A stretch of 64,000 nucleotides of DNA from Oceanotoga teriensis (GCF_003148465.1 NZ_QGGI01000007.1:62001-126000), one strand, 5' to 3'; positions 1-9,017 are shown, counted from the stretch's first letter. Numbers and translations are program-made. Notes: generated from the letters alone by a model not told the origin.

Positions 1-287
1 AAGCTGGTGGAACGGGACTAAATTTAACCGCTGCAAACCATGTAATACATTATGATTTATGGTGGAATCCTGCCGTAGAAAATCAAGCAACAGACAGAGT
101 ATTTAGAATAGGACAAGAAAAAAATGTAATAGTACACAGACTAATAACTACGGGAACATTCGAAGAAAAAATAAATGAAATAATAAATAAAAAAGAAAGA
201 TTAACAAAAGAAATAATTACAACATCCGAAAAATGGATAGGAGACTTAACCAATGAAGAACTTAAAAAACTCTTCACATTAAAATAA
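1..287 (+). CDS. SNF2-family DEAD/DEAH helicase, C-terminal end (5' truncated by window)
   Basis: Only the last ~94 codons are in the window (frame beginning at base 3). They start with AGGTGLNLTAANHVIHYD and continue with WWNPAVENQATDRVFRIGQ. These are helicase motifs V and VI of the SNF2/Rad54-like ATPases, including the arginine finger region. The tail is a short charged helix ending LKKLFTLK. The family uses ATP to translocate on double-stranded DNA or remodel DNA-bound proteins; bacterial members include RapA-like and SWIM-containing helicases. The N-terminal half is outside, so the subtype cannot be given. The gene converges on the minus-strand gene after it and shares a stem-loop terminator with it. 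Confidence 0.9.
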   Translation, partial: AGGTGLNLTAANHVIHYDLWWNPAVENQATDRVFRIGQEKNVIVHRLITTGTFEEKINEIINKKERLTKEIITTSEKWIGDLTNEELKKLFTLK

Positions 288-288
288 A

Positions 289-316
289 AACGGGCTTTAA
301 AAGCCCGTTTATTATT
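289..316. terminator. Bidirectional terminator between convergent genes
   Basis: Perfect stem CGGGCTTT/AAAGCCCG centred near 299, flanked by A-run and T-rich sequence on both sides. It serves the plus-strand helicase gene and the minus-strand gene ending at 324. Confidence 0.85.
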
Positions 317-323
317 TTCAAAA

Positions 324-1934
324 TCAATAATTATAATCTGAAGACATAGCCGTCATCAAAAACATAGAAAGTAAATTAACAATATCATCACTCATAAAAT
401 TAACAAAACTAATCTCAGAATCAAAATAATTATCTACATTTAAATAAAAAACTAAATCATTATTTTCAACCTTTAAAAAATCTGTATATTCAGAAATATT
501 ACTTACTATCTCGGATATATTGAAATAACCTTGTTCAAGCTTAGCAAATTCAGACATAACAACATTAAAAATCTCAGGTTTAAACCTTAAATTCATAGCC
601 CCAACATCAAAAGGATCCTTATAAGCTGGATAATTAAATGTCATATTCATATCCAAACCTAAAACTAACGGCTCTACAACTTCTCCTGGTTCTTCATAAC
701 CAGTACTCATATCAATATTAAACATCATTCTAAACTTAAAGTTCATAACATCCTTATAAGAATTTAAAAATTCTTCAACAAAATCTCTAAAATTATAAAC
801 TTTAACACCATTAATAGACATCCAAAATTCAGATACAATATCTTCCAAATCTTCTTCCATCAAAAATTCATCAAAAGAAACATTCAAAAAGCCTAAAATT
901 GGATTAGCATATCTAAAATTATAATTCTCTTTCAAAACTTTATCAAAATCTTCCTTAATCCCATAAGAATCAGGATAATAATAATAAACAAAATCATCTG
1001 CTTCAGATGTATTCATAAAATAATCTACTAAATCTGCATATCTCTTATTAACAAATAAATCAGAAGTTTCAAAATCATCTATCAACAACATCCCTCTCAT
1101 AGCATAATCAGAAATAGTAAAATATTCATAAGAAGGTGGAAGAATCAAAATTTCTGGAATAAATATATCTCTCAAAGAAATCCATTCTGAATCACCATCT
1201 ACAGCAGCTAATTTCTTCAATAAAGGTTCAAAATCCTCTGGTTCTACATACTCCATTTGAGAAAAAACAGAATTAGCTTCAGGTCTTATTAAATCTTCCT
1301 CATCTGGATCTGATTCAAAATAAGAGAAAAAGTTATGATAATACTCCAACATACTTGGATTATCATTCATATAAACAAAAGTATTTGCTAAAATGTCTAA
1401 TATCTTAAGAGTTCTATAATCAAAAGCAAAGTTACCAACTGTTTCATAATCAAATTCTACAAAATATGGATCAGAATCAACATTAATAAATTTCACAAAA
1501 TCATCATAAGCTTCCTTAGATAAAAATACCAAAGAATCCTTATTCTCATCCAAATCTTTCAATTCATCTTTAATAGAAACCATTAAATCATAAACATCAG
1601 AACTTTTTAAACTCTTAAAAAATTCTTCAAGTTTTTCTAAATAATCTTCATCATCAAATTCGCTATCAAAATCTTCAGAATATATATCCTCAGAATACAA
1701 ATTCATGATATCTTCAAGATCTCTCAACAAATACTCATTGCCAGCCCAATCAAAATTATAAAAATCATAAATAACCTTTGCAACATTCAAAGAAAAATTC
1801 CCCTTATCAGTACTCATGGCAGAATTTATCCTATTCAATTCAGAACTATCAAAAGAATTCATAGTATAAGAACTACCAAAAGACAAAATAAAAGTAAAAA
1901 TAATAAACAATAAAACAGTAAGCCTCTTTGACAT
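324..1934 (-). CDS. Acidic exported protein of unknown function
   Basis: About 536 residues. I do not recognise a family. The N-terminus is a classic signal peptide (SKRLTVLLFIIFTFILSFGS) with no lipobox Cys, so the protein is probably periplasmic or secreted. The mature part is strikingly acidic (many D/E runs such as EDIYSEDFDSEFDDEDYLE) and rich in aromatic residues, with no obvious repeats or Cys. I chose the second ATG (1934), because AAGGAG lies 9 bases upstream of it; the first ATG (1943) directly abuts that site. It stands alone, divergent from the following regulator gene. Nothing in the sequence points to an enzymatic role. Confidence 0.75.
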   Translation of the reverse strand: MSKRLTVLLFIIFTFILSFGSSYTMNSFDSSELNRINSAMSTDKGNFSLNVAKVIYDFYNFDWAGNEYLLRDLEDIMNLYSEDIYSEDFDSEFDDEDYLEKLEEFFKSLKSSDVYDLMVSIKDELKDLDENKDSLVFLSKEAYDDFVKFINVDSDPYFVEFDYETVGNFAFDYRTLKILDILANTFVYMNDNPSMLEYYHNFFSYFESDPDEEDLIRPEANSVFSQMEYVEPEDFEPLLKKLAAVDGDSEWISLRDIFIPEILILPPSYEYFTISDYAMRGMLLIDDFETSDLFVNKRYADLVDYFMNTSEADDFVYYYYPDSYGIKEDFDKVLKENYNFRYANPILGFLNVSFDEFLMEEDLEDIVSEFWMSINGVKVYNFRDFVEEFLNSYKDVMNFKFRMMFNIDMSTGYEEPGEVVEPLVLGLDMNMTFNYPAYKDPFDVGAMNLRFKPEIFNVVMSEFAKLEQGYFNISEIVSNISEYTDFLKVENNDLVFYLNVDNYFDSEISFVNFMSDDIVNLLSMFLMTAMSSDYNY

Positions 1935-2042
1935 AATTTTCATCTCCTTAAAAAGTATTAGAATATCTAATAATACACTAATTTCTATACCATTTTACTA
2001 AAAAAATGAAAAAATAATGTAATTTTATAGTAAAATAATAAA

Positions 2043-2050
2043 TGTATACA
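2043..2050. promoter_or_regulatory. Possible operator of the GntR-type regulator (TGTATACA)
   Basis: TGTATACA palindrome 18 bases before the regulator start. It shares the GTATAC core with the tandem sites before the transporter operon, which suggests autoregulation. Short site, so only suggestive. Confidence 0.4.
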
Positions 2051-2067
2051 CAAAAAGAGGTGATTTA

Positions 2068-3117
2068 ATGAAAGAAGCATTACATAAAAAAATAAAAAAA
2101 TACATATTAAGAAAAATTAAGACGGGAGAATTAAAACCAGGCGAACAAATTCCAACAGAAAAAGAACTCGTAGAAAAATTCAATACATCAAGAACAACAG
2201 TTAGAAAAGCTTTAGACGAACTAACAGTAGAAAACTATATATATCGAAAAAGAAAAATTGGATCTTTCGTAAATGAAGATGTAAAAAACTCAAAAAACAT
2301 TGGACTGATATTATCCTACATATCAGATTATCTATCAGGAGAAACGATGGTTGGAATAGAACAAGTACTCAGAGAACATGGATATACCCCAATAGTAGAA
2401 TTCATGAATGAAAATATAGAATTAAACAAAAAAAAGGTAAATGAACTACTAAAAAGGGACTTAAAAGGTCTAATAGCAATACCGAGAATGGAATTTTTTG
2501 ATATAGAAGACTTTTCAGATCTTTTAGAATCAGATTTTCCACTCGTATACATGGATAGAGCTGTCGGATACACAGATAAAATAGTAGTTCAATCTGAAAA
2601 CTATCAAAGCACATATGAATTAACACAAAATCTAATAAAATTTGGAAACTCAAAAAACATAGCCTTCATATCATATGATGAAGTAGTATTAAGCACCGTC
2701 AGAGATAGATTAATGGGAATAAGAGATGCTACAAAAAGATTTGGTGCAAAAACTGGTTACTACATAATAAAAGAAAATCAATTAGAAAATATAGCGGACA
2801 AATTAATAGAATATGACTATGATACAATATTTTGCTGTTATGACACTATAGCAGTAGCCTTAATATCAATAATGCAATCTAAAGGATACAAAATACCAGA
2901 TGATATAAAAATAGTTGGATTTGATGACAGAAAAATTGGAGAACTAATAGTACCCAAATTAACCTCAATAAAACAAAATTTTGAAGAAATGGGAATAAAA
3001 TCTGCTCAAATACTAATAGACTTAATAAATAAAAAAAATATAATAGAATCAGAAATATACATCCCTACCCAAATAATATATAGAGAATCATGTGGAATAA
3101 AAGACAAAATAAAATGA
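2068..3117 (+). CDS. GntR/LacI hybrid (AraR-type) transcriptional regulator
   Basis: 349 aa. Residues ~1-70 are a GntR winged helix-turn-helix (LKPGEQIPTEKELVEKFNTSRTTVRKALDEL). Residues ~75-345 are a periplasmic-binding-protein-like effector domain of the LacI/GalR type (NIGLILSYISDYLSG, YDTIFCCYDTIAVALISIMQ, IKIVGFDD, LTSIKQNFEEMG). This architecture is that of AraR, a repressor released by sugar binding. RBS AGAGGTG precedes the ATG. It is followed by a strong terminator and then the sugar ABC operon, which it most likely controls; tandem GTATATAC sites there fit the HutC/GntR operator consensus GT-N-TA-N-AC. The effector sugar is not deducible. A second protein of the same architecture is at 62334-63338. 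Confidence 0.9.
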   Translation: MKEALHKKIKKYILRKIKTGELKPGEQIPTEKELVEKFNTSRTTVRKALDELTVENYIYRKRKIGSFVNEDVKNSKNIGLILSYISDYLSGETMVGIEQVLREHGYTPIVEFMNENIELNKKKVNELLKRDLKGLIAIPRMEFFDIEDFSDLLESDFPLVYMDRAVGYTDKIVVQSENYQSTYELTQNLIKFGNSKNIAFISYDEVVLSTVRDRLMGIRDATKRFGAKTGYYIIKENQLENIADKLIEYDYDTIFCCYDTIAVALISIMQSKGYKIPDDIKIVGFDDRKIGELIVPKLTSIKQNFEEMGIKSAQILIDLINKKNIIESEIYIPTQIIYRESCGIKDKIK

Positions 3118-3120
3118 TCA

Positions 3121-3157
3121 AAAACGAGTTTATCTTCGAATAAACTCGTTTTTTTAT
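3121..3157 (+). terminator. Rho-independent terminator after the regulator
   Basis: Long stem AAAACGAGTTTA / TAAACTCGTTTT with an 8-nt loop followed by a T-run, directly after the regulator stop. Confidence 0.9.
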
Positions 3158-3230
3158 GTAGAAAATATAATATTTCATATTGTAAACGAGTATAACTTTA
3201 AATTTAAAAGATTTTTACAAAAAAATCACA

Positions 3231-3269
3231 ATAATTATTAGTATATACAAATAATTATTGGTATATACT
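3231..3269 (+). promoter_or_regulatory. Tandem operator and -10 region of the sugar ABC operon
   Basis: Two 18-base direct repeats, ATAATTATT[A/G]GTATATAC, at 3231-3248 and 3251-3268, 20 bases apart (about two helical turns). Each contains the palindrome GTATATAC, matching the GntR/HutC-type consensus. A likely -10 TATACT at 3264-3269 overlaps the second repeat, so a bound regulator would block RNA polymerase. No convincing -35 is visible. The presumed leader is ~60 nt. Confidence 0.7.
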
Positions 3270-3336
3270 TTTGACTAAATTAAAAAAAAACACTAAAATA
3301 AAAATAGTATTATCAAAACGGGGAGGTAGAAAAATT

Positions 3337-4578
3337 ATGAAAAAATTAACTTTATTATTACTATGTTTAGTATTATTATTCAGTATTTCATTTTCAAAAA
3401 CCGTGACTTTAAATTATTTAGAAGTTATGACAAGTCCTGAAAGAACAAAATTATTAAAAGATATGATATCAAAATATGAAAAAGAAAATCCAGATATCAA
3501 AATAAACTTAATATCACCACCTTATGAACAAGCAGATCAAAAAGCAACTTTAATGCTAAACACAAATCAAAAACTCGATATAGTAGAAATAAGAGACTAT
3601 ACATTAAAACAATTTGTAAACAATGGAAAACTCGAAGATTTGAGTAAATACTTTGAAAATTGGAAAGATGCCGAAGATTTGACAGCCGTTGCAAAAAAAG
3701 CAGCTTATACATTAGACAATAAACCATATCTCGTACCTCAATGTATATTCATAAAAGCTCTTTTTGTTAGAGAAGATGTATTAAAACAAAATGGAATAAA
3801 TACATTACCAAAAACAATAGACGAATTAATAGATATAGCTATAAAAATAACAGATCCATCAAAAAACCAATATGGATTCACATGGAGAGGAAAATCTTCA
3901 GAATTCAAATATTCAGATCTATTTGCATCTGCAGAAGTTGAAAACATAAAAAATGAAAAATATATATATTCTACTGAAAAAGAATTTTTTAACACTGAAG
4001 ACTATAAAAGAGGAATGGAAAAATATATAAAACTATTCAAAGAAGCTGTACCAAAAGACGGTGTAAACTGGGGATTCAATGAACAAATAAACAGTTTCGT
4101 ATCAGGAATGACACCTTTCTTAATACAAGATTCAGATGCAATACCTTTGATAAACAACTTAATGGATGAAAATAAATATACAGTAATACCAATTCCTGAA
4201 GGACCTCATGGCTACACATACCTCGATTATGGATTTACTGGAGTAGGAATACCAAGTTATTCAAAAAATAAGACAGAAGCTTGGAATTTCATAAAATGGT
4301 TAAACTCACCAGAACAAAATGGATATTTCAATGAACACTATGGAGCTTTACCAGTACATAAATCGACATATGAAAATAATGAACATTTCAAAAATGAAAA
4401 ATATGCTGCATATGGAAAAGAAATGGTTTCAGAAAAATATATATTTAAAACATACCCTTTAGACTCAGAAAGATGGCCTGGCTGGAGCCAAATTCATGAA
4501 GTCGATATGCAAAACCTCTTACTTGGAAATACAGAATTAAAAAGAGTCCTAAAAAAATGGGAAGCATATTGGAACTAA
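3337..4578 (+). CDS. Sugar ABC transporter, extracellular substrate-binding protein
   Basis: 413 aa, family 1 extracellular solute-binding protein (MalE/UgpB type). Signal peptide MKKLTLLLLCLVLLFSISFS, then TVTLNYLEVMTSPERTKLL and the usual two-lobe SBP layout ending with a Trp-rich C-terminus (RWPGWSQIHEVDMQNLL). Start chosen at the ATG preceded by GGGGAGG; a longer frame upstream has no RBS and would bury the signal peptide. It delivers a sugar or oligosaccharide to the two permeases that follow. No ATPase gene is in the operon, so it probably shares a multitask MsiK/UgpC-like ATPase encoded elsewhere. A hairpin follows the stop codon. The substrate is unknown; the linked PLP lyase and RidA make an amino- or sulfur-bearing sugar conceivable. 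Confidence 0.9.
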   Translation: MKKLTLLLLCLVLLFSISFSKTVTLNYLEVMTSPERTKLLKDMISKYEKENPDIKINLISPPYEQADQKATLMLNTNQKLDIVEIRDYTLKQFVNNGKLEDLSKYFENWKDAEDLTAVAKKAAYTLDNKPYLVPQCIFIKALFVREDVLKQNGINTLPKTIDELIDIAIKITDPSKNQYGFTWRGKSSEFKYSDLFASAEVENIKNEKYIYSTEKEFFNTEDYKRGMEKYIKLFKEAVPKDGVNWGFNEQINSFVSGMTPFLIQDSDAIPLINNLMDENKYTVIPIPEGPHGYTYLDYGFTGVGIPSYSKNKTEAWNFIKWLNSPEQNGYFNEHYGALPVHKSTYENNEHFKNEKYAAYGKEMVSEKYIFKTYPLDSERWPGWSQIHEVDMQNLLLGNTELKRVLKKWEAYWN

Positions 4579-4584
4579 AAAATA

Positions 4585-4614
4585 CTTCAGGCTTGCTGAA
4601 AAGCAAGCCTTGAA
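4585..4614 (+). promoter_or_regulatory. Intra-operon stem-loop after the binding-protein gene
   Basis: AGGCTTGC / GCAAGCCT stem, loop TGAAAA, just after the stop, without a T-run and followed by the next RBS. Probably an mRNA stabiliser or partial attenuator giving excess binding protein over permease. Confidence 0.7.
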
Positions 4615-4631
4615 TTTTAAGAGGTGCAAAA

Positions 4632-5534
4632 ATGCTAAAAAAAAGCCATACTCAAAAAAACAAATTCTTAATATATATATTAATACCTGCATTCTTATTT
4701 CTTGGATTATTCATATACTTTCCAGTTATAAAAGGTATATTCATATCATTCAAAAACTATACATTATTTGATCTATCCAATACACAATTCAATAACTTTC
4801 AAAACTTCAAAAACATATTTACAGATCAAAACTTTAGATTTATACAAATACTATTCAACACAATAATCTGGGTTGTAATATCTTTATTATTTCAATTCAT
4901 ACTTGGATTCATACTTGCATTATTGATGAAAAAACCCTTCAAAGGAAGAGGACTTTATTCAGCTTTAGTATTCTACCCTTGGGCATTATCAGGATTTGCC
5001 ATTGGATTGATATGGGCTTGGATGTTCAATGGACAATTTGGTGTAATAAATGACATTTTATTAAAATTGGGATTAATAAATTCAAATATCGGCTTCTTAT
5101 CAAATCCAAAAATAGCCATGATATCTGTAATAGTGGTAAATATTTGGTATGGTGTACCATTCTTCGCAATAATGCTACTTGCAGCATTACAATCAGTACC
5201 AAATGAATTATACGAAGCTGCAAAAATAGATGGTGCTGGACCTGTTAAACAACTATTTTCAATAACAATACCTTACATAAAACCAACAATAATATCAACA
5301 ACACTATTAAGAACTATTTGGATAATGAATTTTCCAGACATAATATATGCAATGACAAATGGTGGACCAGCAAACAGCACAAATATACTTGCAACACAAA
5401 TGATAAACAAAATATTAAAATTCTACGATTATGGACAAGGATCTGCATATGGAGTAGTAATAATAGCAATACTATTAACTTATGCAATAATTTATTTAAA
5501 AATATCCTCCAAAAAAGGGAATGATAATATATGA
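4632..5534 (+). CDS. Sugar ABC transporter permease (MalF/UgpA type)
   Basis: 300 aa, six predicted membrane segments. The first hydrophobic span is FLIYILIPAFLFLGLFIYFP. The EAA loop that docks the ATPase is EAAKIDGAGPVKQLFSITIP, near residues 195-215. Typical length for carbohydrate uptake transporter family 1 (CUT1) permeases. RBS AAGAGGTG. Its stop overlaps the start of the second permease by 4 bases (ATGA), showing translational coupling. Forms the channel heterodimer with the next gene product in the inner membrane. Confidence 0.92.
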   Translation: MLKKSHTQKNKFLIYILIPAFLFLGLFIYFPVIKGIFISFKNYTLFDLSNTQFNNFQNFKNIFTDQNFRFIQILFNTIIWVVISLLFQFILGFILALLMKKPFKGRGLYSALVFYPWALSGFAIGLIWAWMFNGQFGVINDILLKLGLINSNIGFLSNPKIAMISVIVVNIWYGVPFFAIMLLAALQSVPNELYEAAKIDGAGPVKQLFSITIPYIKPTIISTTLLRTIWIMNFPDIIYAMTNGGPANSTNILATQMINKILKFYDYGQGSAYGVVIIAILLTYAIIYLKISSKKGNDNI

Positions 5535-6358
5535 AAATAATAAAAAACACATTAAAAATAATATTATTATTATTATTCTTAATAATGGCTTTATTTCCTC
5601 TATACTGGGTTATAGTAACTTCATTCAAAGACTATAAAGAAATATATACATTTCCAATAAAATATTTACCTTCAAAAATAAATTTTGAAAATTATAAATA
5701 CCTATTTGAAATAAGTAATTTTGGAATATACTTTAAAAATAGTGTATTAATATCCCTAATATCCGCATTAGGTGCGATGATAATATCTATATTTAGTGGA
5801 TATTCTCTTTCGAGATTCAAATACAACAAAGCAAAAAACACCTTATTATTAGCAATGTATTTCTCACAAATGATACCAACATTCATGATAATGGCACCAT
5901 TATTCACATCATTTGCCAATTTTGGAATGACGGATAGCTTATTTTCATTGATGGTAATATACATTTCAACAATGATAGCTTTTTCAACAATAATGGGAAA
6001 AGGTTTTTTTGATAGAATTCCCGTAGCTCTTGAAGAAGCAGCATTAATAGATGGTTGCAATAATATGCAAACAATAATAAAAATAGTAATACCTTTATCA
6101 TTACCAGGACTTGCTGCAATATTTAGTTTTGCCTTTGTAAACATATGGAATGAACTTTTCCTTGCTGCAATGTTCATGAGTTCTTCGTACAAAATGACAA
6201 TTCCAGTTGCCTTAAATTCCTTCATATCAAAAGCAGGGGTAAGTTGGGGTGTATTGAGTGCTGGAATAGTTGTTGCACTTCTACCAACAATGATAATATT
6301 TGCATTTACACAAAAATACATAGTTCAGGGATTAACTGATGGAGCCGTAAAAGGCTAA
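5531..6358 (+). CDS. Sugar ABC transporter permease (MalG/UgpE type)
   Basis: 275 aa, six predicted membrane spans. Starts with KIIKNTLKIILLLLFLIMALFPLYWVIVTSFK, as is usual for MalG-type permeases. EAA loop EEAALIDGCNNMQTIIKIVIP, and the C-terminus QKYIVQGLTDGAVKG is the canonical CUT1 ending. Overlaps the upstream permease by 4 bases. Inner-membrane partner of that permease in the same importer. Confidence 0.92.
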   Translation: MKIIKNTLKIILLLLFLIMALFPLYWVIVTSFKDYKEIYTFPIKYLPSKINFENYKYLFEISNFGIYFKNSVLISLISALGAMIISIFSGYSLSRFKYNKAKNTLLLAMYFSQMIPTFMIMAPLFTSFANFGMTDSLFSLMVIYISTMIAFSTIMGKGFFDRIPVALEEAALIDGCNNMQTIIKIVIPLSLPGLAAIFSFAFVNIWNELFLAAMFMSSSYKMTIPVALNSFISKAGVSWGVLSAGIVVALLPTMIIFAFTQKYIVQGLTDGAVKG

Positions 6359-6369
6359 AGGAGGAAAAA

Positions 6370-7524
6370 ATGAACGAATTAAATACAACAGATATATTAC
6401 ATCATCTCGGAGAAAACGACTTTCCTTTTGGAGCCGTAAATCCTCCAATATATCAAACATCAATATTTTGCTATAAAAATTTTCAAGACTTCAAAAAAGC
6501 TATATCAGATGAACCAAATAATTATATATACTCTCGCGGAAACAATCCAACAGTAAATCTGTTAGAAGAAAAAATTGCAAAATTAGAACATGGAGAAAGA
6601 GCAAAACTCGTAAGTTCTGGTATATCAGCAATAACAAATTCTATACTTTCTTTTCTAAAATCAGGAGATCATATAGTATGTGTAAAAGATTCTTATAGTT
6701 GGACTAAAAATCTTTTAGAAAAATACCTTCCAAGATTTGGAGTAACTCATACATATGTTGAAGGAACAAATACACAAGAAATAATAGATGCCGTAAAAGA
6801 AAACACAAAAATAATATACCTTGAAAGTCCCACAACATTTACATTCAAACTGCAAAACTTAAAAGAAATATCAGACTTTGCAAAATCAAAAAATATAAAA
6901 ACAATCATAGATAACACATGGGCAACACCAATATATCAAAACCCAATAGACTATGGAATAGATATAGTAGTACATTCAGCATCAAAATATCTCGGTGGAA
7001 ACTCCGATGTAGTAGCAGGAATAATAATTGGAAAAGAACAAGATATAAGACATATATTTCAAACGGAATTTCAAAACATCGGAACAGTACCAGATCCATT
7101 CATGGCTTGGTTAATACTGAGAGGAATAAGAACCTTACATATAAGACTTGAAAAACACTATGAAAATGCTTTAAAAATAATGAACTTTTTAAAACAACAT
7201 CCAAAAATAGAAAATGTTTTATATCCATTCGATCCAGATTTTCCACAATATGAACTTGCAAAAAAACAAATGAAAGGTGGATCTGGTCTAATGTCTTTCA
7301 AATTAAAAACAAATAAAATAGAAAAAGTAATAGAATTTACAAACAGAATAAATTATTTCAAAAGAGCTGTTAGCTGGGGAGGATATGAAAGTTTAATAAT
7401 GCCTTATGCAGTTACAACTGATAACATATCACAAGAACTTTTACCTCTAATAAGAATACACGTTGGATTAGAAGACCCTCAATTACTAATAAATGACTTA
7501 GATGAAGCTTTAAAAATAATATAA
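6370..7524 (+). CDS. Cys/Met-metabolism PLP-dependent lyase/transferase
   Basis: 384 aa, fold-type I PLP enzyme of the cystathionine gamma-synthase / beta-lyase / methionine gamma-lyase family. Visible landmarks: NPPIYQTSIF near the N-terminus, YSRGNNPTVNLLEEKIAKLE, SSGISAI, DNTWATPIYQNP, and the PLP-lysine motif SASKYLGGNSDVVAG. The usual YGGT-type phosphate/aromatic segment reads DSYSWTK here, so substrate preference may differ from standard lyases. It sits 11 bases after the permease with its own AGGAGG RBS, in a sugar-transport operon, and is followed by RidA, which removes reactive enamine/imine released by such enzymes. Beta- or gamma-elimination is therefore likely; the true substrate is unknown. 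Confidence 0.85.
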   Translation: MNELNTTDILHHLGENDFPFGAVNPPIYQTSIFCYKNFQDFKKAISDEPNNYIYSRGNNPTVNLLEEKIAKLEHGERAKLVSSGISAITNSILSFLKSGDHIVCVKDSYSWTKNLLEKYLPRFGVTHTYVEGTNTQEIIDAVKENTKIIYLESPTTFTFKLQNLKEISDFAKSKNIKTIIDNTWATPIYQNPIDYGIDIVVHSASKYLGGNSDVVAGIIIGKEQDIRHIFQTEFQNIGTVPDPFMAWLILRGIRTLHIRLEKHYENALKIMNFLKQHPKIENVLYPFDPDFPQYELAKKQMKGGSGLMSFKLKTNKIEKVIEFTNRINYFKRAVSWGGYESLIMPYAVTTDNISQELLPLIRIHVGLEDPQLLINDLDEALKII

Positions 7525-7572
7525 AATATATTATAATAAAAATACAATAAAAAAAGGGGGATAAAAATAAAA

Positions 7573-7950
7573 ATGAAAAAAACACATAATCCAAAATCTG
7601 CTCCAAAAGCAATAGGGCCTTACTCTATAGCAAATGAATACAATAATCTTATATTCCTTTCTGGTCAATTACCTGTTGATATGGAAACAGGAGAAATGGT
7701 AAAAAATGATGTTGAAAAAGAGACACTAATAATACTAACAAACATAAAAAATATACTCGAAGAACTCGGAAGTTCTATGGATAAAGTTTTAAAAACAACA
7801 GTATACCTAAAAAATATGGATGATTTTACAAAAATGAATGAAATATATGGAAAATTTTTTATGGAAAACCATCCATCAAGATCTGCATTCCAAGTAGCAA
7901 AACTACCAAAAGACTCCGATGTTGAAATAGAAGTAATAGCAATAAAATAA
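7573..7950 (+). CDS. ridA: RidA family enamine/imine deaminase
   Basis: 125 aa, full-length RidA/YjgF/YER057c protein. Conserved IGPYS, FLSGQLPVD, VLKTTVYLKNMDDF, and the active-site segment PSRSAFQVAKLPKD (catalytic Arg) plus VEIEVIA (Glu) are all present. RidA hydrolyses 2-aminoacrylate and related enamines from PLP enzymes to 2-ketoacids. Its place directly after a PLP lyase gene makes that pairing very likely here. An RBS-like G-run lies ~12 bases before the ATG. Last gene of the operon, followed by a strong terminator. Confidence 0.92.
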   Translation: MKKTHNPKSAPKAIGPYSIANEYNNLIFLSGQLPVDMETGEMVKNDVEKETLIILTNIKNILEELGSSMDKVLKTTVYLKNMDDFTKMNEIYGKFFMENHPSRSAFQVAKLPKDSDVEIEVIAIK

Positions 7951-7956
7951 AAATAA

Positions 7957-7993
7957 ACTGCATGACATATTAAAAAGTCATGCAGTTTTTTAT
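7957..7993 (+). terminator. Operon-end terminator
   Basis: Perfect 10-bp stem ACTGCATGAC/GTCATGCAGT followed by TTTTTT. Confidence 0.93.
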
Positions 7994-8325
7994 TAAAAAC
8001 TTCTCTATTCTCATTATCTTCTCTTAATTTAATTAAAAACTTCACTATAAACTATCAAATTTATTAATTCAAGTATTTTTTAATGATTTTTATATTCTCA
8101 ATAAATTAAAAAATTCTATTAATTTGTTAATAAACAATTAATAAATTAAGAAAAAATACTGTAATCATTATTATTCATTTATTTTAAAATACAATAACTA
8201 ATAAATGAATTTTATATTTTTATAGTTTGTTGATAAACTCTGCCGATTAAATAATAAAAAAAACATTGCATAAATGTTGCATAAAATCAAATTAGTAAAA
8301 TATATTTTATGGGAGATGAGAAATA
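7994..8325. other. AT-rich intergenic region with a promoter-proximal repeat
   Basis: About 330 bases without a credible ORF. It holds long A/T runs and, at 8266-8285, a tandem TTGCATAAA-TG-TTGCATAAA that may be an operator for the following transport operon. No regulator gene is adjacent, and no clear -35/-10 pair could be assigned. Confidence 0.5.
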
Positions 8326-8994
8326 ATGGAATTAAATTTATCAAAAAGAAATTTAATAGTTAGTTTACCTGAAAACACTTTAGAATATGCATTAGAAGCA
8401 GAAAAAATGGGAGCTGATGCTGTCAAATTGCATATAAATGTAAAACACAGAGTTACTAAAAAAATTCATGATTCCTGGAATTCAATAAAAAATGAAACTC
8501 AAAGAATTATAAATACTTTAAATATTCCAGTTGGAATAGTTCCAGGAGCTGAATTAATGTGTTCAAAACAGGATATCAAAGAATTTGAAGATTTTAAATT
8601 GGATTTTTTAGATTGTTATATTGAGTATTATCCTATATGGATGAATAACACAAAATTAAAAAAAATGTTTGCAATAAATTATGACGATGATTTAGAACTA
8701 ATAAAAGAAATAGAACATTTTAATCCAGATATAATAGAAGCTTCAATAATAAATCCATCAGAATATGGAAAAAATTATACTATAAAAGATATTCTCAAAT
8801 TTAAAAAAATTATATCAAATACAAAATTACCAGTATATATTCCTTCACAAAAAATAATGGAATATGATGATTTAAAAGAATTTATCAAAATAGGTGCCAA
8901 AGGATTTATAATTGGTCCAATAGTAACAACAACTGAAATAAAAACATTCTCAAAAAAAATTTTTGAAATAAAAAACTGTATTGAAAAATTATAA
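8326..8994 (+). CDS. TIM-barrel protein, possibly NanE-like epimerase
   Basis: 222 aa, alpha/beta pattern of a small TIM barrel. Landmarks: NTLEYALEAEKMGADAVKLHINVKHR near residues 17-42, LNIPVGIVPGAE, LDFLDCYIEYYP, and a phosphate-binding-type end IGAKGFIIGPIVTTT near residues 188-202. Length and layout resemble N-acetylmannosamine-6-phosphate 2-epimerase (NanE) and related phosphate-binding barrels, but the match is distant and catalytic residues cannot be assigned. RBS GGGAGATGAG. It is the first gene of a six-gene operon with an ABC importer, an FAD oxidoreductase and a DUF4127 protein, so a step in catabolism of the imported compound is plausible. Confidence 0.6.
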   Translation: MELNLSKRNLIVSLPENTLEYALEAEKMGADAVKLHINVKHRVTKKIHDSWNSIKNETQRIINTLNIPVGIVPGAELMCSKQDIKEFEDFKLDFLDCYIEYYPIWMNNTKLKKMFAINYDDDLELIKEIEHFNPDIIEASIINPSEYGKNYTIKDILKFKKIISNTKLPVYIPSQKIMEYDDLKEFIKIGAKGFIIGPIVTTTEIKTFSKKIFEIKNCIEKL

Positions 8995-9017
8995 ATATTA
9001 AAATGGAGGGATTTAAA

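Noticed and set aside
3271-3336. N-terminal extension of the first binding protein
   Set aside because: Would place a Lys-rich stretch before the signal peptide and has no RBS; the ATG at 3337 follows GGGGAGG.
5692-6321. 209-codon minus-strand ORF
   Set aside because: Fully antisense to the MalG-type permease; no RBS and no domain.
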